From assembly GCA_028278335.1 (NCBI GenBank), contig JANQEN010000023.1, positions 1 through 42,477 on the forward strand: DNA of 42,477 nucleotides. Reading direction: 5' to 3'. The stretch comes from Chitinivibrionales bacterium (GTDB lineage Bacteria > Fibrobacterota > Chitinivibrionia > Chitinivibrionales > JANQEN01). The notes below the pieces were generated by a model. That model made no database searches. It had not been told where the DNA came from and was given only the letters and a program-made list of their open reading frames with translations. The translations under genes were made by a program, and so were the position numbers. This document shows positions 7,658 to 15,600 of the stretch, piece by piece. How positions within the stretch are numbered: position 1 is the first letter of the stretch; every line of letters begins with the position of its first letter.

Positions 7658-8698
7658 TTGAGTTCTTTTTTGCAAAAACTTACCAATATAACCCTCAAGG
7701 ATAGTACCTTTTCTCCAGCTCTCTTTTTAGCACCTATGGCTGGCATCACCCATTCTGCATTTAGACGGTTAGTAGCAGATTTCGGTGGTTATGGCGCTCT
7801 TTTTACAGAGATGCTTTCCGGTAGCGCACTGTTACATGAGAATCTTGAACAGTCGCCCTTTACAAAAAGAAGAGAATGCGAGAAAGCTGTTATCTATCAA
7901 CTGCTCCTTAATGGGTCGGAAGATATTGCAGCAATTATTGCAAAACTTGCATCAATAGGGCCAACAGGTATTGATATAAATCTTGGCTGTCCTGCACCAG
8001 CAGTGCGAAAGCGAAGCGCTGGATTTGGTTTGTTTGATGATGAAGCCCAATTAAAGCAGGTGCTCCAAGAGGTACGAAAAAATTGGGATGGCTTGCTTAC
8101 CATAAAATGCCGATTAGGCAGTGAACCTAGCTCTTGGAAAAGTGGCTTTCCTAAGCGCCTTTGTTTGTTTGAAGAGTGTGGTGTCGATGCACTTTTTGTA
8201 CATCCCCGCTTTGCAGGAGATAAACTAAAAAGGAGGGCCCAATGGGAACAATTTCAGTGGATTGCGGATCAGACAGTACTCCCGATCATTGGTAATGGTG
8301 ATATTCTTTCTGGTGAGCAGATTGCAAAGCAGGAACATCTTCTTACAGGATGTCAAGGTTTGATGCTTGGAAGGGCTGCTGTGGTAAAACCTTGGCTGTT
8401 TTCTGAAATACAACCGCACCTTTCCGCTCCCTCCAAACCCATTGATCCATTGGCTATTGATTATGCTAAAGTCTATGAGACATTCTATTCCTATTTACAA
8501 GAAGATTTCCCTCCGGAAAAATGTTTAGGTCGTCTTAAGGAGTTTACCGCCTATTTTGCCAGGAATTTTTTCTATGGCCATGAGCTTTATCGGCTTGTGC
8601 AAGGATCCACCACCCTTTCCGACGCATATGAATCAGCTCTAAATTTTTTATCAAATAACCCTCGTGTGTCACAAAATATTTCGGTTCTTGGCATTTAA
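7658..8698 (+). CDS. dus: tRNA-dihydrouridine synthase
   Basis: A 346-residue FMN-dependent Dus enzyme, reducing uridine to dihydrouridine in tRNA. The TIM barrel starts with LAPMAGITHSAFRRLV (FMN site). The catalytic cysteine is in INLGCPAPAVRKRSAGFGL, the KCRLG strand and VHPRFAGDK motif follow, and PIIGNGDI and GLMLGRAAVVKPWLF bind the FMN phosphate. The usual Gly-Ala after the catalytic Cys is replaced by Gly-Phe. A C-terminal helical recognition domain is present. The start is TTG with AGAGAAG just upstream. Subfamily A, B or C cannot be assigned by eye. Confidence 0.92.
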   Translation: MSSFLQKLTNITLKDSTFSPALFLAPMAGITHSAFRRLVADFGGYGALFTEMLSGSALLHENLEQSPFTKRRECEKAVIYQLLLNGSEDIAAIIAKLASIGPTGIDINLGCPAPAVRKRSAGFGLFDDEAQLKQVLQEVRKNWDGLLTIKCRLGSEPSSWKSGFPKRLCLFEECGVDALFVHPRFAGDKLKRRAQWEQFQWIADQTVLPIIGNGDILSGEQIAKQEHLLTGCQGLMLGRAAVVKPWLFSEIQPHLSAPSKPIDPLAIDYAKVYETFYSYLQEDFPPEKCLGRLKEFTAYFARNFFYGHELYRLVQGSTTLSDAYESALNFLSNNPRVSQNISVLGI

Positions 8699-8752
8699 TA
8701 TTATTTTTACCTGTGGTAACATGGAAATATATGTATAAAGGATAAATGGCTC

Positions 8753-9961
8753 ATGGCAAAATTTAAGGGTAAAGCACTTCTTCCAACATCATTTGTGTTT
8801 AATCATCTGGTACCGAATTTTTTTAGAGATCTCAATTATTTGCATATTCTAAGACATCCCTTTCGTCGATATTTTTACGCAAACAATCCAGAGAAAGAGA
8901 TTCCCGTTAGTCAGATTTCCCTGCGAGTAAACGAAGTGTGTAATTTACGCTGTGGCTCCTGTGGGCAATGGGGAGAGAACGGCCATTTACGAAAGAAACT
9001 TGAAAATGGTGAAAAGCTTCAGGCTCTTGATTTTGATGTGGTCAAACGATTGGTTTTTGAGACCCGCCGTGATCACCCAATGTACTATATCTGGGGTGGA
9101 GAGCCAACAATGTGGAAGCCCCTTTTGCCACTCTTTGAGGAGTTAGCTAAGTACAAGCTCTATGGATCGATTGTAACAAATTCGCAAGCTTTAGAACCAA
9201 TCCTTGAGGATCTTATTGATACAGGCTCCTTAAACATCCTTTTTCTCAGTTTGGATGGTTGGGATTCCGATTCTCAAAACATTATGCGTTCTCCAGCAAG
9301 TGGCAAAAAATCGGATAACTTTGAAAAAACCATGGCAATCATCGAAAAAACCCATGCGATAAAAAAACGAAAAAATCTTTCTATGCCCTTGGTTATGCCT
9401 ATAACGGTTATCTCCAATGAAAACTATATGCATCTTGCTGAGATTCATCGATTAGTGCTCGACACGACCCAGCTCCATCCCTATTATTATGGATGGTTCA
9501 TCACTGAAGAGAGAGCTAAGGCTCATGAAAAAGTGTTCGAAGATCGTTTTGGATATGTGCCAAAAAACCATCAAGGTTATTTAAAATCCTGTTTTAATGA
9601 TGTGGATCCTGCAGTTTGCGCAGAACAGATTGCAAAGATAAAAGCTATGTCCAAGGGGCACCCTTCGGTACCGCAGTTTCTGCCTGACATATATAGTCAA
9701 TCTGATATTACGCGCTACTATGAGGACCACACGTGGCATTGCGGTTATCCTGAGTGTGAAAGCATCTACCATGTGGCTGAGATTTCACCGGATGGAAGAA
9801 TAACTCCCTGCCGAGATTATCAGGACTACTCCTGTGGCAATATCAATGATCAATCTTTCTATAGTATCTGGAATGGTCCGGAATTTAAAAAATTCAGAGC
9901 TGAAATGAAAAAAGGCCTCATGCCGGTTTGTACCCGCTGTTGTGGCCTTCAGGGATTCTAG
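8753..9961 (+). CDS. radical SAM/SPASM-domain protein
   Basis: A 402-residue iron-sulfur enzyme. The radical SAM [4Fe-4S] site is the CxxxCxxC at Cys63, Cys67 and Cys70 (VCNLRCGSC), followed by YIWGGEPTMW (the GGEP motif) and SLDGW. The C-terminal 80 residues are a SPASM-type auxiliary cluster domain with Cys residues in HCGYPECES, ITPCRDY, YSCGN and VCTRCCG. Such proteins modify peptides or small molecules, but no precursor peptide was recognised nearby. AAAGGA lies 10 bases upstream of the ATG. It is last in the rlmB-GNAT-dus-radical SAM run, with a 54-base gap before it that could carry its own promoter. Its substrate is unknown. Confidence 0.88.
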   Translation: MAKFKGKALLPTSFVFNHLVPNFFRDLNYLHILRHPFRRYFYANNPEKEIPVSQISLRVNEVCNLRCGSCGQWGENGHLRKKLENGEKLQALDFDVVKRLVFETRRDHPMYYIWGGEPTMWKPLLPLFEELAKYKLYGSIVTNSQALEPILEDLIDTGSLNILFLSLDGWDSDSQNIMRSPASGKKSDNFEKTMAIIEKTHAIKKRKNLSMPLVMPITVISNENYMHLAEIHRLVLDTTQLHPYYYGWFITEERAKAHEKVFEDRFGYVPKNHQGYLKSCFNDVDPAVCAEQIAKIKAMSKGHPSVPQFLPDIYSQSDITRYYEDHTWHCGYPECESIYHVAEISPDGRITPCRDYQDYSCGNINDQSFYSIWNGPEFKKFRAEMKKGLMPVCTRCCGLQGF

Positions 9962-9980
9962 AGACTATTAGGTAGTACTC

Positions 9981-11066
9981 TTATCCAGGCATACCAGGTT
10001 CTTGTTGACGCAGAGACTCCTCATGAATAAGTTGATATACACGGAGCATAAAATTCTCACTGAGGTTTTTATCTGCAGCAGTTTTGGTCCTACTTCGAAT
10101 GATTTCATCCCAACGGTCTGGTTGGTAATTGGCTACATCAGCAAGTCGTTTATATGAGCCAATCTGGCGAGCAATGTTCATACGGTTCGCTAAAAGGTCA
10201 ATAAGATCATTGTCGAGTTTGTCAATATCCTTTCGAAGGTCATTGATATGCTCGAAAAATTCCTTATCATCACTGAACCGTTTCTTTACCTTAAGACTAT
10301 CAACCAAATCTTTGTATCCCGTAGGAGTCAACTGCTGCTTTGAATCACTGAGAGCCTTGTCCGGATCGGTGTGAACTTCGATCATCAATCCATTAAAGAG
10401 AAGGTCAATTGCTTCCTGAGATACGGTTAAGAGAAGGTCGCGATTGCCACAGATATGGCTGGGGTCACAGATAATAGGAATGTCACCCATCTCTCTTTTA
10501 AGCTCAATTGGGATGCGCCAGTTGGGAATATTACGAAAGGCGCTCTTTTTATGGGAAGCGAATCCCCGGTGTATAGCAACGATCTTTGATATACCGGCAT
10601 TACGAATGCGTTCAATGGCACCAATCCATAGCTCCACATCAGGACTGATGGGATTTTTAATCATGATTGGCTTGTCAACACCTTTCAGTGAGTCAGCCAA
10701 GGTTTGCACGGAAAAAGGGTTGGTTGTTGTGCGAGCACCAATCCATAGAACATCGATGTCCAGTTTTAGACACATCTCAACATGCTCTGCATTGGCGACC
10801 TCAACAGCAACCGGGAGATTTACTGCATCGCCAGCCTGTTTCAGCCATTTGAGCGCTTCCATACCAAGCCCTTCAAATGAACCAGGTCGGGTGCGTGGTT
10901 TCCACACACCACCTCTTAGTACATTAACTTTGCATTCAGCAAGGCCCTTCGCTGTCTCCATAACCTGCTCTTCTGATTCCACACTGCAGGGGCCTGCTAC
11001 AAGAAACGTTTTATATTCAGGAGTGTTTATTCCTAAAAGTTCATTGAGAGAACTCTGATTTTCCAT
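9981..11066 (-). CDS. bifunctional DAHP synthase / chorismate mutase
   Basis: A 361-residue fusion catalysing the first step of the shikimate pathway (phosphoenolpyruvate + erythrose 4-phosphate) and the chorismate-to-prephenate rearrangement. Residues 1-265 are a type I-beta DAHP synthase: VAGPCSVES, RGGVWKPRTRPGSF, WIGARTTTNPFSVQ, MIKNPI, IHRGF, ICDPSHICGNR and MIEVHTDPDKALSD. The C-terminal 95 residues are an AroQ-type chorismate mutase (INDLRKDIDKLDNDLIDLLANRMNIA, then a KRLADVANYQPDRW segment). This domain order is known from Bacteroidetes, where the mutase domain also mediates feedback inhibition by prephenate. An AGAGGT ribosome site lies 6 bases before the ATG. It stands alone. Confidence 0.94.
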   Translation of the reverse strand: MENQSSLNELLGINTPEYKTFLVAGPCSVESEEQVMETAKGLAECKVNVLRGGVWKPRTRPGSFEGLGMEALKWLKQAGDAVNLPVAVEVANAEHVEMCLKLDIDVLWIGARTTTNPFSVQTLADSLKGVDKPIMIKNPISPDVELWIGAIERIRNAGISKIVAIHRGFASHKKSAFRNIPNWRIPIELKREMGDIPIICDPSHICGNRDLLLTVSQEAIDLLFNGLMIEVHTDPDKALSDSKQQLTPTGYKDLVDSLKVKKRFSDDKEFFEHINDLRKDIDKLDNDLIDLLANRMNIARQIGSYKRLADVANYQPDRWDEIIRSRTKTAADKNLSENFMLRVYQLIHEESLRQQEPGMPG

Positions 11067-11213
11067 TGAATACCTCTTTTCACTGTTGCTACTTATGATA
11101 CATTTCTATTCCATACTATACCATGGAAAGGAGGTAAAAATATATCATTATTTAAGGCTATGCCTGATTTTTGCTAAAAATGCTTAGTTATTGCATAACA
11201 ATATTATATACAT

Positions 11214-11248
11214 ATAAAAAAGGAAATCCCACATAATCAGGATTTCCT
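11214..11248 (-). terminator. rho-independent terminator (minus strand)
   Basis: Read on the minus strand, AGGAAATCC and GGATTTCCT form a 9-bp perfect stem around a 10-base loop, followed directly by a T-run. It lies 28 bases downstream of the stop codon of the minus-strand gene remnant at 11276-11446, which it fits, and far upstream of the DAHP synthase start. Confidence 0.7.
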
Positions 11249-11275
11249 CTCCCTAAAGTTTTCGTAATTTAAATA

Positions 11276-11446
11276 CTATTTACGTATTCGTTTTAAGCTT
11301 TCTCTATCCACATTTTCCCTAAGGCTCTCCTTGAAGGAGCGATGTAAAACCAGAGGAATGTCTGGTGGATCAGTTACATCGATGATTGATGACAGGTTGG
11401 GTGTTTTGTCATATCCGGTTCCATATTTAATTAGATGGTTTACCGC
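11276..11446 (-). pseudogene. 3' end of a decayed gene
   Basis: On the minus strand, 56 sense codons are open and end in TAG, shortly before a good terminator. The translated composition looks like a real C-terminus (YGTGYDKTPNLSSI, DPPDIPLVLHRSFKESLREN, ending LKRIRK). A TGA at 11447-11449 closes the frame upstream and there is no ATG, GTG or TTG at a sensible start. I read it as the remains of a longer gene. I do not recognise the family; a transposon or addiction-module protein is possible. Confidence 0.4.
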
Positions 11447-11449
11447 TCA

Positions 11450-11800
11450 AAATATAAGGAAAAAATTAAAAAAGTAAAATAGTTCATCCTTTAGATGATG
11501 TGAATACACCTTCGGGATACTTTTGATTTTAGATGATGAGAAAAGCTATTTTAACCGTACTATATCTTTTTCATTATTATCATCTTTTTTGGTAATAATG
11601 AAACTGGAGCTGTGTAATCAATTTAAGGAGATCTATTACACTATATATCAACTAATTATAGGGTTGGCAAAGGCATTTAGAGGGGTTCTGTGAACACTGC
11701 ACTGAGCAATACATGTTGGATTGCCCCTGTTTTACGGATAAAAATGTACTATGAGAAATGCACATTTTAAATTTTTTAATTGTTGTATATTAGTCCTGTT
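11450..11800. other. AT-rich intergenic region upstream of the TIGR02147 gene
   Basis: About 350 bases without a supportable gene. A short minus-strand frame (15 codons starting near 11493) runs toward the gene remnant but ends at a stop. No further hairpin, tRNA or repeat was recognised apart from the candidate promoter at 11786-11791. Confidence 0.5.
11786..11791 (+). promoter_or_regulatory. candidate -10 element, possible leaderless start
   Basis: TATATT lies 9 bases before the ATG of the TIGR02147 gene, and no Shine-Dalgarno is present. Transcription from here would begin within a few bases of the start codon, giving a leaderless mRNA. No clear -35 is seen. Confidence 0.3.
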
Positions 11801-12628
11801 ATGAAAGAGAAACTTCCAAATATTTACGAGTATAATAATTTTCGCAAGTATCTTGCTGATTTTCAGAACGCTAAAAAAGTTACTGATAAACGCTTTAATA
11901 AGAGTAATGTCTGTAAATTACTAGGCCTTCCTAACACCCGCAGCTACTTTAATGATATTCTGCGGGGCAAGAAGATCACCTCGGTCTTTGTTGACCGGTT
12001 TGTAAATTTATTAGAGCTTACCTCAGATGAAGAGCAATTCTTTAGGGTTCTCGTTAAATTCAATCAAGCAGAAAGTCCAAATGAGCGGGAACTCTATTTT
12101 GAACAACTCATTTCACTTAATAAGACACCAAATAAGGTTCTCTCTAAGGAGCTTTTTAAGTATTATTCGAATTGGTACAATAGCGCAATTCGGGCGATTT
12201 TGAACTACTATACCTTTTCTGGAGATTATAAAGAGTTGGCAAAAAAAGTTTTTCCTTCCATAAGTGTGGCACAAGCTAAGGAGTCGGTGCATCTTTTGGA
12301 GAAGCTTCATTTGATTGAAAAAGATGACGAGGGTAATTATCAACTTACAGATAATTCAATATCCGCACCAGAGTACATTCGAAACGATTTGATTAAACAG
12401 TATCAAATGAAATGCTTAGATCTGGCTAAAAACTCCATTATAAAGAATGGGTCGCATCCACAGACCATTGCCACCAATACCATTAGTATTTCCAATGAGG
12501 GGTATAAACGATTAGAAAAGAAGATCAACAAATTTCGCTCTGAAGTGAGATCCTTAGTCCATAAAGATGAGCATACAGCAGAAAAGGTGTATCAGCTCAA
12601 TATCCAACTTTTTCCAAACTCCAACTAG
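11801..12628 (+). CDS. TIGR02147-family protein (putative regulator)
   Basis: A 275-residue soluble protein of the TIGR02147 family (related to DUF4423), found mainly in Fibrobacter and Bdellovibrio-type genomes. The diagnostic N-terminus is IYEYNNFRKYLADF. It is followed by an HTH-like segment (residues about 25-55, with NVCKLLGLPNTRSYFNDILRGKK), a central helical region, and a C-terminal half containing WYNSAIRAIL, SVHLLEKLHLIEKDDEGNYQLTD (winged-helix-like) and an IATNTISISNEGYKRLEKKI segment. Members are thought to be transcriptional regulators, but this is not well established. The ATG at 11801 is preferred over an in-frame TTG at 11780. Only 9 bases separate it from the giant lipoprotein gene, so the two are surely co-transcribed. 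Confidence 0.82.
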   Translation: MKEKLPNIYEYNNFRKYLADFQNAKKVTDKRFNKSNVCKLLGLPNTRSYFNDILRGKKITSVFVDRFVNLLELTSDEEQFFRVLVKFNQAESPNERELYFEQLISLNKTPNKVLSKELFKYYSNWYNSAIRAILNYYTFSGDYKELAKKVFPSISVAQAKESVHLLEKLHLIEKDDEGNYQLTDNSISAPEYIRNDLIKQYQMKCLDLAKNSIIKNGSHPQTIATNTISISNEGYKRLEKKINKFRSEVRSLVHKDEHTAEKVYQLNIQLFPNSN

Positions 12629-12637
12629 GTTTTTCCT

Positions 12638-15600
12638 ATGAGACTCATTATCTCTATCCTTGCTCTTGTTTCGGTTCTTATTATAAGCCACTGTACAAAG
12701 GATATCGCTGGATCAAATGATGAGACAGTAACAGGTACGATCTCTTTGTCAGGTAAAGTATTGGATTCTCAAAACAATGGTGTTCCTGATGTGGTAGTTA
12801 GGCTTTCCAAAATACCCTTTTTAGATTCAACGAATTCCCAGGGATATTTCAACATATTTGTATCCGAAGATACCTTAGAGAAGCTTGGTATTGATCTTGA
12901 CACATTGCAAGATACCCTTACCTATATTAAGGATTCTATTGTTATTACCTCGGTCCATGTTAAGGATTGGATTGATACCTTACCCCATGTCTATATTGTC
13001 CAAAGAAATGTTTCCGGTCAGTTATTGACAACCTACAAAGAGTTTAGACGCCTTGAGGCGGTGCTTAAGGATCTTGACAATCCTTTGATCCCATCGAAAA
13101 GTACCGATTTGTGGTTAAGTACTAATACTTTTAAATTTAGCGGGTTTCTTTATTTTCTTAATAATGAGCAGATCCAAAATTATAGTATCTATGTAAATGT
13201 TTACGATCAGGATTCGGTCTTTGTTGGCCGCAGTGTAACCGAAAAATTCAATAATACTGCCGGTGATATTGAACTTCTTGCCTTTGATCCATTCAATGCC
13301 TTTCCTTACATTGATATGGGAACAGATACCATTGTTAGTATTGGCGATAGCATTTTTTTACATCCCACGGTGGCTGATTCCTTTGGTGGAACTATTGAAT
13401 CATGGGAATGGAGCATTAATGGTGATCCCTTTGTAATGTCTGCGCCAGGGAATAGATACGTTGTTGCACCTGTAGATTCTACTTCCCTGTTCAATTGTCT
13501 CCTACGGGTTACTGATAATGATAGCAATCAGACTGTTGATTCTTTGAAGGTCACGGTTGTTTTGGATGCTCCTGTGGTTCATGCTGGTTATGACACGACC
13601 GTTTCCATTAATGATACCGTTGTGCTACAATCAAAAGTTACTCAGGAGTTTGGTACTATTATAATGTATGCGTGGGATTTTGATGGCGACAGTATCTATG
13701 ACGACTCTTCAGCCATTACCGCGGATATTCCCCATGTCTTTACCCATGAGACAATCTATAATGCCGTCCTTTTGGTGCGTGATGATGACGGTAATGAGGC
13801 AACTGATACCTGTGCTATAACGGTGCAGAACTTGCCACCTTGTATAACCTACCTTCGAAAAGATACAACGATCTCGATTTATGATACCATTGATTTAGTC
13901 GGTATGGCCTCTGATAGTGATGGTGTTTCCCTTGTTTACTCTTGGGATTGTAATGGTGATGGTATTATTGAATATACAGATTCCAGTTCTGGGACAACCC
14001 GGTTTTGCTACGAAAATGCTGGTGTAAACAGGGCAATCTTTTCTGTCAGCGATGATGATAATAAAAAAGTGGCTGATACCGTAACAATCACCGTGTTGCA
14101 AGATCCACCAGTTGCCACCGCTAGTACAACAACTCCCCTGGTTTCGCTCTTTGATACCTTACGATTTCAAGGGACTGCATCTGATCAGTTTGGCTCTATT
14201 GTGACCTGGGAATGGGACGTTGGTAATAGCGGAACCTTTGTCGCTGCAAATAGCGGGAGTGGCCATGTTGTAATGGCTCCTGCCTCTGCAGAGAGTGCAT
14301 ACCCGATTGTTCTAAAGGTTACTGATGACGATGGTAATAGTGATTGCGACACTGTTGTGGTTACAGTTGTTGTTGATCTTCCTGTAGCAACTGCCAGTAC
14401 CACAACTCCGACTGTGTCTGTCAATGATCCTATAATATTGCACGGGACTGCAACAGATAAATATGGGTGGATAGCTGCCTGGGAGTGGGATATTGGCAAT
14501 ACAGGAATATTTATTTTGGCCAATAATGATAGTGGTCATACAGCCAATGCTCCAGCAACAGCATCTGACTCCTATGAGTGTGTATTGCGGGTGACTGATA
14601 ATGATGGGAATGTTGCCTTGGATACAGCTGCTATTGCAGTTGTTGCAGATATACCGGTGGCAACAGCGACAACAAACACTCCTAAGGTGTCAATTAATGA
14701 TACCCTCGTATTGCTTGGCACAGCCTCAGATGGTTATGGTACTATCGTTGCCTGGGAGTGGGATGTTGGCAATACCGGAAGTTTTACTCCAGCCAATAAT
14801 GATAGTGGACATTTAGCGAATGCTCCCTCTTCAGCAGCATCTTCCTATGGGTGCGTATTGCGGGTAACCGATAATGATGGCAACACAGCCTTAGATACTA
14901 TTGCCATTGAAGTCATTGCAGATGTGCCGGTACCTACAGCGAGTACGGCCACTCCCAAAGTGTCAATAAATGACCCGATTACTTTACAGGGAACAGCCAC
15001 TGATGGCTACGGAGCTATTGTATCTTGGGAGTGGGATGTTGGCAATACAGGAAGCTTTACCCCTGCCAACAATGATAGTGGTCATACAGCAAATGCTCCC
15101 TCTACAGCATTTTCATCCTACGAGTGTGTATTGCGAGTAAAAGACAATGATGGCAACACCGCTTTAGATACTATAGCAATCGAAGTTGTTGCAGATATAC
15201 CGGTGGCAACTGCGAGTACAATAACTCCCACCGTATCCATCAATGATCCCATCTCTTTACAGGGTACTGCCACAGATGGCTATGGAACAATTGTCTCTTG
15301 GGAGTGGGATATTGGTAATACAGGAAACTTTACTTCTGCCAATAATGATAGTGGTCATACAACAAATGCTCCCTCTACAGCATTTTCATCCTACAAGTGT
15401 GTATTGCGAGTAACCGATAATGATGGCAACGTAGCTCAAGATACGGTTGCCATTGAAGTAGTCGCCGATGTACCTGTTGCTGCGGCAAGCACCACGACTC
15501 CCACCGTGTCAATTAATGACCCGATCTCTCTACAGGGAACAGCCACTGATGGCTACGGGTCAATTTTATCCTGGGAGTGGGATATTGGCAATACAGGAAG

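Noticed and set aside
10444..11058. 204-codon plus-strand frame opposite the DAHP synthase gene
   Set aside because: It lies wholly antisense to a well-conserved enzyme, has no ribosome site and its translation is rich in Ser and Pro in the way of an antisense shadow.
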